Origin: an uncultured Alphaproteobacteria bacterium | GTDB lineage: Bacteria > Pseudomonadota > Alphaproteobacteria > Methylaequorales > Methylaequoraceae | Direction: 5' to 3' | DNA: 64,000 bases | Assembly: GCA_902563505.1 (NCBI GenBank) | Contig: CACEXK010000001.1 | Span: 124,001-188,000 of the forward strand | Part shown: piece by piece, positions 36,247 to 45,586 of the stretch | Layout of the letters: every line of letters starts with the position of its first letter | Numbering within the stretch: position 1 is the stretch's first letter | Notes under the pieces: model-generated | What the model was told of the DNA's origin: nothing | Databases searched by the model: none | Seen by the model: the letters and a program-made list of their open reading frames with translations, nothing else | Position numbers and translations under genes: made by a program

Positions 36247-36651
36247 TTATTTTATATTAATTATATTTGTTTTTTTTTGAACAGGAATTTTTGATTTGAT
36301 TTCATTAATATCATTTTTATTTTCTTTTAAATAAATTAACTTTGGTTTATGACTTTTTACTTTTAATTCGTCAATTTCACAGTATGTACAGATAATCACT
36401 AAATCATTTTTATTTCCTTTAAAGGCAGCTGCACCATTAAGAGAAATAATCCCCGATCCTTTTTCAGCTTTGATAGCATAGGTTACAAATCTATTACCGT
36501 TATTTAGATTATATATATGAAGCATTTCATATTCATTAATTGATGCTGCTTTCATTAGATTTTCATCTATCGCGCAGGAACCTTCATAATCCAGGTGAAC
36601 ATCGGTAATTATTGCTCTATGGAGTTTTGATTTTAATAAATTTATTCGCAT
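36247..36651 (-). CDS. panD: Aspartate 1-decarboxylase (pyruvoyl enzyme)
   Basis: A 134-residue proenzyme read from ATG at 36651. A TTG 12 bases further upstream is open but would shift the cleavage site. With this start the self-cleavage pair is Gly24-Ser25 in YEGSCAID, exactly where it lies in E. coli PanD, and LLKSKLHRAIIT matches the family N-terminus. Ser25 becomes the pyruvoyl group. NGAAAFKGNKNDLVIICTY contains the conserved NGAAA motif. It makes beta-alanine for pantothenate. panB and panC are not here. Confidence 0.95.
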   Translation of the reverse strand: MRINLLKSKLHRAIITDVHLDYEGSCAIDENLMKAASINEYEMLHIYNLNNGNRFVTYAIKAEKGSGIISLNGAAAFKGNKNDLVIICTYCEIDELKVKSHKPKLIYLKENKNDINEIKSKIPVQKKTNIINIK

Positions 36652-36716
36652 TTTTATATACAAAATACATATTGATAATAGATAATCAACTAAAAATATA
36701 TTATGATAACTAATTA

Positions 36717-38534
36717 ATGAAATTAAGAAGATGGCAACAAAAAGTAGTAGATGAATTTCCAGATATAGTTAAAAACTATAGGAAATTCATTCTTAAAGCA
36801 CCAACTGGGGCTGGTAAGACTGTCTTGGCTAGTGAGATAATTAATAGATTTTATAAAAAAAAAAAAATTGTTGTCTTATGTCATAGACTTGTTTTGTTGG
36901 AACAACTAGAAAAAGGGCTATCTAGTAATCATAAAGTAAAAAAACTAGGACTATCTGAGGAAGGAAAACCTTTTGATAAATATGATGTTCTTATATCAAC
37001 AAACTTAAGATCAAGAGAATTCCTGAAGCGGGCTATTGCAAAATGTGATTTAATGATAATTGATGAGGCACACAGAGTTTCCCCAAATGGGCAAGCATAC
37101 AAGGAGCTATTAGATGAATTTGATAAATGTTCAAGTGAAGAATCAAAATTATTAGGATTAACTGCTTCCCCAGAGAGAAGAACTGGTGATCAAAAAGACC
37201 AACTAGGATTGGCTTTTGATGCTATAATTGATTGTGCAGATATTGAAGAACTTATAAAAGAAGGTGTTTTAGTTCCTGCCGAGTATAAATCTTTTTTTAT
37301 TCATGATTTAGAATTAGAGAGTATGGATATAACAACAGGTGATTTTCCTATCGAACAACTTTCTAACGCAATAATAAAATCATCAATGATTGATTATGCC
37401 TGTAAGATTTATATCAATCAAAAAAAAAAAATTCCAGGAAAGGCAATTTCAGCTTGGTTTTGTCCTGATATTCTTGTTGCTGAAGAAACTAAAAGACAAG
37501 TTGCAAAACATAATTTAAAAGTTGAATTAATTACAGCTAAAACGCCAATAAAGGAAAGACTAGAGATTTTAGATCAACATGAAAATGGAGAAATCGAATG
37601 TTTAATTTCTGTTGGTGTATTGTCTGAAGGATGGGATAATCCAAATTGTAATATTATTGTACATCTTAGACCAACTTTGTCTAAGGTTTTCTGGGGTCAG
37701 TCAGTGGGTAGGGGGTTAAGATCTGCAAGTAATAAAATTAAATGCTTAGTAATTGATGTTAGTTCTAATTTCACAACTTTTGGTCCAGTTGAAAAGTTAT
37801 CTTGGAAACTCTGGAATCACAGAAAGTCCTACTTAGAATTTAAAAACAGATTTAACTGGGTAAGTAAGCAAAATTATGTTGAAGATAGAGATTATACTTT
37901 TTTGCTTTGTGAAGGTTTGAATGAGGATGGAAGAAGGTGCTCATTAGTTTATAAAAAAAAATTACTCTCAGATGATTCTTGTCCAATTTGTAATTCCTAT
38001 GCCTCTACCGATCTTTATAAAGATAATAAAATTGACAAACCTAAAAATGACAATAGCCTTCATAAAGTTTTTTTTGAGAGAGTTCCAAAGATTTTTTCGG
38101 ATATGAATCATACTATTTGGAAAAATATGGCTGAATCTGCTTGGAGAGATGCTAATATTTATGAGAAGCTTTTTTTATCATTTTGCCTTGCATTTGACTA
38201 TGTTTCAGGGGAATCTACAACAACTGAAAATGAATTCTGGAATTTAACTTTAACAGCTGAAAAGAAGGTAAGAGAATTTTTATTTGAAAATGATGTAACT
38301 ATTCCAGAACAAGAGGAGTTTATTTTTACTACTTTAAGTGACGGCTTAAGCAAAGGAAGGGTAATTAGACCAGTCCAAACAAATTATGGTGTTTCTATAT
38401 GTGGTGAAAATTTTACGAAAAACCCGTTAGATGTCAACGAAAGGAAGTTTCAAAAAGCACTCCAAGTAATAGAAAGAATTGCTGCGATGGGTGTTACTAA
38501 TACGGAGGAATTACCTTATTACAAAATAGGTTAA
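36717..38534 (+). CDS. Stand-alone SF2 DEAH-box helicase with C-terminal Cys4 motif
   Basis: A 605-residue helicase of the COG1061 type. LRRWQQKVVDEF resembles a Q-motif; Walker A is LKAPTGAGKT (27-35); the DEAH box is LMIIDEAHRVS; LLGLTASPERR is motif III; and FWGQSVGRGLRS is motif VI. After the motor (about residues 1-370) comes a C-x9-C-x13-C-x2-C element around LLCEGLNEDGRRC and CPIC, a likely zinc ribbon, and a roughly 180-residue C-terminal domain I do not recognise. No restriction or CRISPR partner is adjacent. It resembles helicases of phages and of the type III restriction R-subunit core, but a cellular repair role is equally possible. Confidence 0.75.
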   Translation: MKLRRWQQKVVDEFPDIVKNYRKFILKAPTGAGKTVLASEIINRFYKKKKIVVLCHRLVLLEQLEKGLSSNHKVKKLGLSEEGKPFDKYDVLISTNLRSREFLKRAIAKCDLMIIDEAHRVSPNGQAYKELLDEFDKCSSEESKLLGLTASPERRTGDQKDQLGLAFDAIIDCADIEELIKEGVLVPAEYKSFFIHDLELESMDITTGDFPIEQLSNAIIKSSMIDYACKIYINQKKKIPGKAISAWFCPDILVAEETKRQVAKHNLKVELITAKTPIKERLEILDQHENGEIECLISVGVLSEGWDNPNCNIIVHLRPTLSKVFWGQSVGRGLRSASNKIKCLVIDVSSNFTTFGPVEKLSWKLWNHRKSYLEFKNRFNWVSKQNYVEDRDYTFLLCEGLNEDGRRCSLVYKKKLLSDDSCPICNSYASTDLYKDNKIDKPKNDNSLHKVFFERVPKIFSDMNHTIWKNMAESAWRDANIYEKLFLSFCLAFDYVSGESTTTENEFWNLTLTAEKKVREFLFENDVTIPEQEEFIFTTLSDGLSKGRVIRPVQTNYGVSICGENFTKNPLDVNERKFQKALQVIERIAAMGVTNTEELPYYKIG

Positions 38535-38827
38535 TCAAAATTTGGATCAAAAATACAAATCAATGACTCTCCACTATTTCGTTTATGGATGATCTTTGTT
38601 TCATCTCTATAAATTAAAGGAAATCTAATATCACATAAATAAAGAATCAATTTATCTTTATTAATTTTAATATCAAATTTAACTAGTATCTTATCTCCTT
38701 TATTACAAATTTTTACTTTTTCTTTAATTTCTGATTTATTTTTAATAATTTCTGGTTCACAAACTTTAGCCTGTCCTGAGAAAGAAAATAATAGAAGTAT
38801 CAAGAAAGAAATCAATGAATACATCAT
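38531..38827 (-). CDS. Small secreted protein of unknown function
   Basis: A 98-residue protein with a clear signal peptide (about 1-20, LISFLILLLFSFSGQA) and a mature part with four cysteines, two near each end (KVCEPE, VKICNK, LYLCDI and SLICIF), suggesting disulfides in the periplasm. I do not recognise the family. It is translationally coupled to the TPP enzyme gene upstream (four-base ATGA overlap) and tail-to-tail with the helicase (four-base overlap). Confidence 0.7.
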   Translation of the reverse strand: MMYSLISFLILLLFSFSGQAKVCEPEIIKNKSEIKEKVKICNKGDKILVKFDIKINKDKLILYLCDIRFPLIYRDETKIIHKRNSGESLICIFDPNFD

Positions 38828-40494
38828 ATAATGGCTGATACTTTTCCGAGATGTTTTGTAAGTTTCATATTTTCAGAATAATCTACAGGAATACCAATTA
38901 TAGCAGGCCCTTTCTGTTTGAATGCCTCTTGAAGCGAAGGTATCAAGTCATTAGCTGAATGAATTTCCTTTCCCCACATACCAAAAGATTTTGCAAGAGC
39001 CTCAAAATTTGGATTTTGAAACTCTAAATCAGAATGTTCACCACCAAAATGAACTTGTTGTTTCCATTTGATAAGTCCATATTCTCCATCTAACCAAACA
39101 ATAGCAACAACATTTATTTTTTTTCTTACAGCTGTCTCCAAATCCTGAACATTCATCAGGAATCCAGCATCACCATTTATAGATAAAACTTTTTTATCTG
39201 GAAATGCCATCTTTGCTCCAATTGATCCTGGAAGTGCAAAGCCCATAGTACAAAATCCATTTGAAATTAAACATGTATTTGGTTCAATACAATTATATTC
39301 TCTGGCAACCCACATTTTATGTGCTCCGACATCAGAAAGCAAAATGTCATCTTTATTCATAATTTTTCTTACATCTGATAAGATTCTTTGAGGTTTCATT
39401 GGAAAAGCATCATCTTCATTATTTTTATTTAAATGATCTAACATTTGAGTTCTTGCTTGCTCTCTTGACTTAATATCATAAAGTGGAACTTTATTTTTTT
39501 GAACTCTCTTAAGTAAAGCTTTATTTAGTTGATAGAGTGCTCCAGCAAGGTCTGCAATAATTTCAACATTTGGTAAATAATCTTTATCTACTTCTGCAGG
39601 CATATAATCAATATGAATTATTTTTTTTTTACCACCTTCAATTCTATTCCATGCTGAAGGACTATATTCAACTAAGTCATAACCGACTGCTATCACAAGA
39701 TCAGATTCATCAATTGCTAAATTATTGTAATCTCCGCTTCCTAGACCAATAGTAAATAATGAGTGTTTATCTTTAAATGAAACTGACCCTTTGCCCATAA
39801 ATGTATTAATCACTCCAATTCCTAAATTTTCAACAAGAACTCTTAATCTGTTAGATGCTCTTTTTCTTATAGTTCCATTTCCTGCTAATATAATTGGATT
39901 TTTTGATGCTAATATTAAATCTAAAGCAGCTTCAATTGCCCGATTGTCCGCTGCAGGCCTTCTTGTAAGAACTGGTTTTATTGGTTCATCATTTATTTCG
40001 TCTTTAGCGATATCTTCTGGAAACTCAATTACAGTAACTCCTGGTTTTTCTGTTTCAGCAACTTTAAAAGCTTTCCTTATAACCTCCGTGATATTTTGTG
40101 AAGAAAGTATTGTTTGTGCCCATTTAGAAATCGGATAAACCATACTAATGGAGTCCATAATTTGATGACTCTCCTTATGCAATCTGTTTGTAGAACCTTG
40201 CCCAATTATAGCAACAACAGGTGATCTATCCATATTTGCATCAGCTAAACCAGTCATAAGGTTTGTAACACCTGGTCCCAGAGTTGACAAACACACACCA
40301 GCCTTTCCAGTTAATCTTCCATAAACATCAGCCATAAATGCGGCAGCTTGCTCATGCCTACAAAGCACAAATTCAATCTTTTTACTTTTCTTGAGAGATA
40401 TCATGAAATCAGCATTTTCTTCACCAGGAACCCCAAAAATTCTCTCAACACCTTCTTCTTCTAAACATTTAACAAATAAATCCGAGGCTTTCAT
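38824..40494 (-). CDS. Thiamine-diphosphate enzyme, acetolactate-synthase-like
   Basis: A 556-residue protein of the TPP-dependent decarboxylase/carboligase family. The catalytic Glu48 is in CRHEQAAAFMADVYGR, the central domain is intact, and the TPP/Mg site is GDAGFLMNVQDLETA with the downstream DGEYGLIKWKQ. The closest family shape is catabolic acetolactate synthase (AlsS/IlvB-like). No small regulatory subunit (IlvN) is adjacent, which argues against the biosynthetic enzyme. It lies 6 bases from an aldehyde dehydrogenase gene on the same strand. The reaction could be acetolactate formation or decarboxylation of another 2-oxo acid whose aldehyde the dehydrogenase then oxidises. Confidence 0.8.
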   Translation of the reverse strand: MKASDLFVKCLEEEGVERIFGVPGEENADFMISLKKSKKIEFVLCRHEQAAAFMADVYGRLTGKAGVCLSTLGPGVTNLMTGLADANMDRSPVVAIIGQGSTNRLHKESHQIMDSISMVYPISKWAQTILSSQNITEVIRKAFKVAETEKPGVTVIEFPEDIAKDEINDEPIKPVLTRRPAADNRAIEAALDLILASKNPIILAGNGTIRKRASNRLRVLVENLGIGVINTFMGKGSVSFKDKHSLFTIGLGSGDYNNLAIDESDLVIAVGYDLVEYSPSAWNRIEGGKKKIIHIDYMPAEVDKDYLPNVEIIADLAGALYQLNKALLKRVQKNKVPLYDIKSREQARTQMLDHLNKNNEDDAFPMKPQRILSDVRKIMNKDDILLSDVGAHKMWVAREYNCIEPNTCLISNGFCTMGFALPGSIGAKMAFPDKKVLSINGDAGFLMNVQDLETAVRKKINVVAIVWLDGEYGLIKWKQQVHFGGEHSDLEFQNPNFEALAKSFGMWGKEIHSANDLIPSLQEAFKQKGPAIIGIPVDYSENMKLTKHLGKVSAII

Positions 40495-40500
40495 AAAAAC

Positions 40501-41901
40501 TCACCTTTCTTTTCTCAATACTAACATTTTTTCAGTTTGCATGTCTTTCATTGTATACTTAATTCCGCCAATCCCATGACCAGAATGTTTAAGACCAGCG
40601 AAAGGCATCCAATCCACTCTAAATGCTGTATGATCATTATGAAAAACTGATGATGCATTTATTTTTTCGTAAAATGTTAAAATTTCATGAATTTTCTCTG
40701 AAAAAATAGATGCTTGAAAAGAGGTATTAACACAATTTGCTTCATTAATAGCTTTCTCTAAATTTCTATAGGTGAACATACATGCAACGGGTCCAAAGAT
40801 TTCTTGTGTTGAGACTTTATCAGATTTTTTTGGATTTAATAACAATGTTTGTTCATAAGTTGTTTCTGATAATTTCTTTCCTCCGAAGATTGTCTCAGAA
40901 CCATTTTCAATGGACTCTTTTACCCATTCTTGGACTCTATCTACTTCACTTGGCCTTATCAATGGACCAATTTCTGTTTTTTTATCTAAAGGGTTACCGA
41001 TCTTCATTTTTTTTGAATTTTTTTTAAAAAGTTCAAGAAAATCTTTAGAAATTTTTTCATGAACATATATTCTTTGAACTGAGACACAAACTTGACCAGC
41101 ATGGTAAAAACATCCTCTTGCTAATAATTTAGATGCTAAATCTATATCTGTACTCTCAGTTAAGAATGTTGGTGCTAACCCTCCATGTTCGAGGGCACAC
41201 CTTGTTCCTGCTGCAAGTTTAGACCTTAACATCCAACCAACTCTAGCAGAACCAATGAAACTAAAAAAATCTATTCTCTCGTCAGATACTAGTTTAGTTG
41301 CAAGTTCTAAGTTTTCAGGCATTACAAAGAAGCATCTATCTTTTGGCAGACCAGAATCAAACAACATTTCTACGATTCTTTTACAAGAAAGCGGTGTGTC
41401 TTCTGCCGGTTTAACAATGACTGGACAACCTGCGGCTATGGCAGGAATTATTTGATGAATGATTAAATTAAATGGATGATTGAATGCGCTAATAGCTAGG
41501 ACAACTCCTATTGGTTCATTTTGAGTAAAAGCAATTCTATTTGTTGACGCTTCATCGATATTCATCGGAATTACTGAACCAGAATCATTTTTCAATATTT
41601 CTATGCAAGAGTCTACACCATCAGCGCCTCTTCGAATTTCAACTAATGAATCGATCATTGGTTTTCCTCCTTCTAAGGAAGCCAATTCTGCTAACTCATC
41701 TAAATTATTCTTAATTTTTTCAGAAAATTTTTTTAAAACATCAATTCTTTCTTTTGGTAAAAAATCAAGTCCTTTTTTTAGAGATATTTCTTTGGATATT
41801 TCCAAATACTTTTCAATTTCACCTTCAGTTTGAAAGTTCACTTTATCAATAATTTTTAGATCCCATGGTGATTTTATTTCTAGCATTTTTATCTTAATCA
41901 T
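40501..41901 (-). CDS. NAD(P)-dependent aldehyde dehydrogenase
   Basis: A 466-residue ALDH. The catalytic Cys272 is in HAGQVCVSVQRIYVH, the general base Glu238 is in CALEHGGLAP, the nucleotide-binding FIGSARVGW is at 215-223, and SAFNHPFNL with VIVKPAEDTP forms the oxyanion/cofactor region. A second in-frame ATG, six codons in, is an alternative start. The family oxidises aldehydes to acids with NAD(P); substrate is not readable. It is the first gene of a three-gene leftward operon with the TPP enzyme and the small secreted protein, suggesting a shared catabolic role. Confidence 0.88.
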   Translation of the reverse strand: MIKIKMLEIKSPWDLKIIDKVNFQTEGEIEKYLEISKEISLKKGLDFLPKERIDVLKKFSEKIKNNLDELAELASLEGGKPMIDSLVEIRRGADGVDSCIEILKNDSGSVIPMNIDEASTNRIAFTQNEPIGVVLAISAFNHPFNLIIHQIIPAIAAGCPVIVKPAEDTPLSCKRIVEMLFDSGLPKDRCFFVMPENLELATKLVSDERIDFFSFIGSARVGWMLRSKLAAGTRCALEHGGLAPTFLTESTDIDLASKLLARGCFYHAGQVCVSVQRIYVHEKISKDFLELFKKNSKKMKIGNPLDKKTEIGPLIRPSEVDRVQEWVKESIENGSETIFGGKKLSETTYEQTLLLNPKKSDKVSTQEIFGPVACMFTYRNLEKAINEANCVNTSFQASIFSEKIHEILTFYEKINASSVFHNDHTAFRVDWMPFAGLKHSGHGIGGIKYTMKDMQTEKMLVLRKER

Positions 41902-41975
41902 TTACATTTCTTGAAGCTTAATTCTATAATAGAGTAACTTTATTACAACTAATTTATTAACAGACAAGGTTTATT

Positions 41976-42461
41976 ATGCCATCTTTTGATGTTGTCTCAA
42001 AAACAGACTTAGCTGAAGTTGATAATGCAATTAATGGAGCAATGAGAGAAATTTCAACAAGATATGATTTTAAGAATAGTGAATCCAAAATTGTAAGAGA
42101 ATCTGATGAAATTGAAATGATAGCGGAGGATCAGTATAAAATTGATCAGGTACAACAAATTTTCAGAACCCATTTAGTAAAAAGAAAACTATCAACAGGT
42201 GCCTTCAATTTTACTAAAGTTGAAGATGCTAGAGGAGGTATGTTACGACAAAAATCAAAGATAATTCAGGGTATTGAAAGAGAGATCTCTCAAACTATCA
42301 ATAAAGAGGTTAAAAATAGTAAATTAAAAGTCCAAGTGTCCATAAGAGGAGATGAAATTAGAGTATCAGGTAATAAAAGAGATAATCTCCAAGCAGCAAT
42401 TGAATTGATAAAAAAGATTAATTTTAAACAACCTCTTCAATTTATAAATTTTAGAGATTGA
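41976..42461 (+). CDS. yajQ: YajQ family nucleotide-binding protein
   Basis: A 161-residue protein with the DUF520/YajQ hallmark start MPSFDVVSKTDLAEVDNA, then REISTRYDFKNS, and the C-terminal IRGDEIRVSGNKRDNLQ. The family has two RRM-like folds and binds nucleotides; in Xanthomonas a homologue is a cyclic-di-GMP effector. No c-di-GMP genes are seen nearby. Length and motif spacing are normal. Confidence 0.95.
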   Translation: MPSFDVVSKTDLAEVDNAINGAMREISTRYDFKNSESKIVRESDEIEMIAEDQYKIDQVQQIFRTHLVKRKLSTGAFNFTKVEDARGGMLRQKSKIIQGIEREISQTINKEVKNSKLKVQVSIRGDEIRVSGNKRDNLQAAIELIKKINFKQPLQFINFRD

Positions 42462-42484
42462 TTTGGCATAAAACTTTCATAGAA

Positions 42485-42637
42485 ATGCTTATGGATAAAA
42501 AAAAATTAAAAATCAAAAAATTAGTTGATTCTTCATCTGGTACATTCGTAGATAAATTGGCTTCACTAAAATATGCTACAAAAAAGGATTCCAAATTATT
42601 ATCTTCAGTCGTATCAAATGTGTTAAAGAAAAAATAA
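42485..42637 (+). CDS. Small lysine-rich hypothetical protein
   Basis: A 50-codon frame (48 from the second ATG at 42491) reading MDKKKLKIKKLVDSSSGTFV and ending SVVSNVLKKK. It fills the space between yajQ and the methyltransferase gene exactly, its stop abutting the stop of the latter on the other strand. That fit argues for a real gene, while the absence of an obvious ribosome site and the low-complexity composition argue against. No family recognised. Confidence 0.4.
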   Translation: MLMDKKKLKIKKLVDSSSGTFVDKLASLKYATKKDSKLLSSVVSNVLKKK

Positions 42638-43405
42638 TTATTTTTTAATTACAAAAAAACAGTAACCTTGATGCCAGTCACTATTTTCTCCTGAAAACAA
42701 GGAGTTTGACCCATCAATTGTTGTTCGAATTTCAAGTTTAGATATTATATTTAACTTTAATTCTTTAATTGCTCTTTCTGTCCCAGCTCGAACCTGATCC
42801 CAATTCCAATCATCAATAATAAGTAGATATTTTTCATTTAATGCAGGTTGCGCAACCTTAATTGCATCAAAATGATCTTCAAGGTGATGTGGCCCATCGT
42901 AAAGATAAATATTGAATTTACCAATTTTTTTAAAATTAATCTTTCTAAAATTCTTATTTATCAATTTAAATTGAGACTTCTTTGTAAGACATTTTTTTAT
43001 ATTTTTTAGAAATTCTTTTTGTGGATTATACTTGTTAGTAAAGTTTTGACTCCAATTATCTATACAAGTGATATTAAGATTATTCTTAAAGCAAGCAGAG
43101 CAAGCTGTAGATCCTATCCATGAACCAATTTCTAGATAACTTGGTTTTTCAATCTTCTGTATCAAATTATTAATCAGTGATCTATATTTTCTTCCTGACA
43201 AACCCTCTAAATCCAGTAACCATTTATTTATTTTTCGTGTATTTGAGAGAGTTTCTTCAAGAGAAGCTTTTAATTTAATAGTGAGTTCATCATTTTCATC
43301 GCCAGAAAACTTTATCAAAGTTTCATCCAAACTTGCAATTAAGTTTAAAAGTTTAGAAAGGTGTTTTTTTTTTTTAATTTGATGTTTTATTGTTATGTTA
43401 TCCAT
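42638..43405 (-). CDS. Class I SAM-dependent methyltransferase
   Basis: Starting at ATG 43405 gives 255 residues; a longer reading to 43501 would run into the divergent flavoenzyme gene. The motif I region is YLEIGSWIGSTACSA, followed by ITCIDNW, and DGPHHLEDHFDAI sits where Methyltransf_24 proteins have a conserved Asp/His pair. The last part LLIIDDWNWDQVRAGTERAI is also family-like. This group methylates sugars, small molecules or is linked to polysaccharide clusters; substrate unknown. An N-terminal helical segment (about 1-70) precedes the Rossmann domain. Confidence 0.75.
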   Translation of the reverse strand: MDNITIKHQIKKKKHLSKLLNLIASLDETLIKFSGDENDELTIKLKASLEETLSNTRKINKWLLDLEGLSGRKYRSLINNLIQKIEKPSYLEIGSWIGSTACSACFKNNLNITCIDNWSQNFTNKYNPQKEFLKNIKKCLTKKSQFKLINKNFRKINFKKIGKFNIYLYDGPHHLEDHFDAIKVAQPALNEKYLLIIDDWNWDQVRAGTERAIKELKLNIISKLEIRTTIDGSNSLFSGENSDWHQGYCFFVIKK

Positions 43406-43421
43406 GGAATAAATAATTAAT

Positions 43422-44579
43422 ATGTTTTCAAATAAATTAAAAAATTGCAACAATGTAAATGATTTTAGAAAGTTAGCAAAAAAGAAATTACCATTTCCCA
43501 TTTTCCATTATATAGATGGCGGTGCAGATGATGAAGTTACTTTAAAAAGAAATGTTGAATCATACAATCAATGTGATTTGATTCCAAATGTTATGAGAGG
43601 AGTCAATGAAGTAGACTTATCGGTATCTCTTATGGGAAAAAAATTAAGTTTACCTTTTTTTTTATCACCAACTGCACTACAAAGATTGTTCCATTACAAT
43701 GGAGAGATGGCCGTCGGTGCTGCAGCAGAGAAATTCAACACTTTTTTTGGCATTTCGTCATTGTCAACAGTTTCTGCAGACAAAATTAGTAATTTAGGGG
43801 GGCCAAAAATCTTTCAACTTTACTTCCATAAAGATAAAAAATTAACGCAAAGTATGATTGATAAATGTAAAGAAAAAAAATTCGACGCGCTGGCTTTGAC
43901 TGTTGATACAATTACTGGAGGTAACAGAGAACGAGATCTTAAAACTGGTTTTACCTCTCCACCTAAATTAACTTTTAAAAGTCTATTAAGTTATGTTTTT
44001 TCCCCAAGCTGGTCTCTGAATTATTTACTTAGAGATAAATTTGATTTACCATTTCTTAGTGATTATGTTGGAGAGGGAACTAGTATAGCCTTATCAGTGA
44101 GTGATTACTTTAGTACAATGCTAGATCAAAAGATGAGTTGGTCAGATGCAGAGGAAATTAAAAAGATTTGGGACGGACCATTTTGTTTGAAAGGAATAAT
44201 GTCGGTTGATGATGCAAAAAATGCGGTAAAGATCGGAGCTACAGCTATTATGATTTCAAATCATGGTGGCAGGCAATTAGATGGTTCGAGATCTCCATTT
44301 GATCAATTAAAAGAGATTTTAGATGCAGTTGGTGGCCAAATTGAGGTAATTTGTGATGGTGGAATTAGAAGAGGAACTCATATTTTAAAAGCTATTTCTT
44401 TAGGTGCCAATGCTTGTTCAGGAGGTAGGCTTTATTTATATGCTTTGGCAGCAGCGGGACAAAAAGGAGTTGAAAAGTCATTATTCAATCTTCGAAGTGA
44501 ATTGTTAAGAGGTATGAAACTTATGGGGTGCAGTAAAATTTCTGATCTGTCCATGAATAATATTAGATTCAGAGAATAA
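43422..44579 (+). CDS. lldD: FMN-dependent alpha-hydroxy-acid dehydrogenase (L-lactate dehydrogenase-like)
   Basis: A 385-residue TIM-barrel flavoenzyme. The catalytic His281 and Arg284 are in IMISNHGGRQLDGSRSP, and ICDGGIRRGTHILKAISLGA binds the FMN phosphate. The length and the N-terminal FPIFHYIDGGADDEVTL match LldD and its close relatives. Members oxidise L-lactate, glycolate or mandelate and pass electrons to quinone. No lactate permease or regulator lies next to it, so the exact substrate is inferred. It starts 16 bases from the divergent methyltransferase start. Confidence 0.88.
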   Translation: MFSNKLKNCNNVNDFRKLAKKKLPFPIFHYIDGGADDEVTLKRNVESYNQCDLIPNVMRGVNEVDLSVSLMGKKLSLPFFLSPTALQRLFHYNGEMAVGAAAEKFNTFFGISSLSTVSADKISNLGGPKIFQLYFHKDKKLTQSMIDKCKEKKFDALALTVDTITGGNRERDLKTGFTSPPKLTFKSLLSYVFSPSWSLNYLLRDKFDLPFLSDYVGEGTSIALSVSDYFSTMLDQKMSWSDAEEIKKIWDGPFCLKGIMSVDDAKNAVKIGATAIMISNHGGRQLDGSRSPFDQLKEILDAVGGQIEVICDGGIRRGTHILKAISLGANACSGGRLYLYALAAAGQKGVEKSLFNLRSELLRGMKLMGCSKISDLSMNNIRFRE

Positions 44580-44602
44580 AAGATTTTATTTAGAAATACA
44601 TA

Positions 44603-45586
44603 ATGAGATATATATTATTCATTTTCTTATTTTTTTATTCAAATTTAGTATTTACTAAAAGTCAAGATTCACCAGATTTAAGCGTAGCTAATCGTAATGC
44701 CATTGAATGGAATGATTGGATTATTAATTTAAAGAAAAATTACGAAAAAAAGAAAAAATTCAAGAAAAATACATTGAAATATTTAGATAATTTAAAATTA
44801 AATAAAAAAGTTATTGATTTAGACAGAAAACAACCAGAATTTACAATTAATTTTAATCAATATCTAAAAAGGAATATTAATGATAAGAAAAAAAATGAAT
44901 TAAAAAAAAAATTTGTTGAAAATAAATTACTTTTAAAAAAAATAGAGAAAAAATATCAGGTTGATGGAAAAGTTATTATGGCACTTTGGGCAATTGAATC
45001 ATCTTTTGGTAAATATACTGGAAAGTTCGATATAATAAGATCTTTGGCATCATTGGCTTTTGATGGAAGAAGAAAAGACTTTTTTCTAAAAGAACTTGAG
45101 CATGCTTTAAGAATTATTGATGACGGTCATATTCCTAAAAACCAATTTTTGGGTTCATGGGCTGGTGCTTTTGGTCAAACTCAATTTATGCCAAGTACAT
45201 TTCATAGGTATGCAATAGATTTTGATGGAAATAATAAAATCAATTTGTTCGAAAAGCAAGATGCTCTGGCCTCTGGAGCTAATTATTTGAATTTAGCTGG
45301 TTGGGATAATAAATTATATTGGGGTGAAAAAATTAAAATTGAATTAAATAATGACCTACGAAATCTTTCAGATAGAAAGAAATTTAAAAATCTAAAATAT
45401 TGGGAAAATTATGGTATTATTTTAAAAAATAAATACAATGAAGACGATCTTTTGCGACTAATTATTCCTGATTCAGATGATAATCAGTGTTACTTGGTTA
45501 CAAAAAATTTCGATGTAATATTGGATTGGAATAGATCAAACTACTTTGCTTTAACTGTGTTTTTACTATCAAATGAAATTGATTAA
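44603..45586 (+). CDS. mltB: Lytic murein transglycosylase B-like
   Basis: A 327-residue protein with a signal peptide (ILFIFLFFYSNLVFTKS). The SLT-type domain has catalytic Glu132 in ALWAIESSFGKYTG, then LASLAFDGRRKDFFLKEL and GAFGQTQFMPSTFHRYAIDFDGN (about 190-212). It cleaves the MurNAc-GlcNAc bond with 1,6-anhydro formation. No lipobox cysteine is evident at the signal cleavage site, so it is probably soluble in the periplasm. It overlaps rlpA by 14 bases; the mltB-rlpA-dac trio is a conserved cell-wall operon. Confidence 0.93.
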   Translation: MRYILFIFLFFYSNLVFTKSQDSPDLSVANRNAIEWNDWIINLKKNYEKKKKFKKNTLKYLDNLKLNKKVIDLDRKQPEFTINFNQYLKRNINDKKKNELKKKFVENKLLLKKIEKKYQVDGKVIMALWAIESSFGKYTGKFDIIRSLASLAFDGRRKDFFLKELEHALRIIDDGHIPKNQFLGSWAGAFGQTQFMPSTFHRYAIDFDGNNKINLFEKQDALASGANYLNLAGWDNKLYWGEKIKIELNNDLRNLSDRKKFKNLKYWENYGIILKNKYNEDDLLRLIIPDSDDNQCYLVTKNFDVILDWNRSNYFALTVFLLSNEID

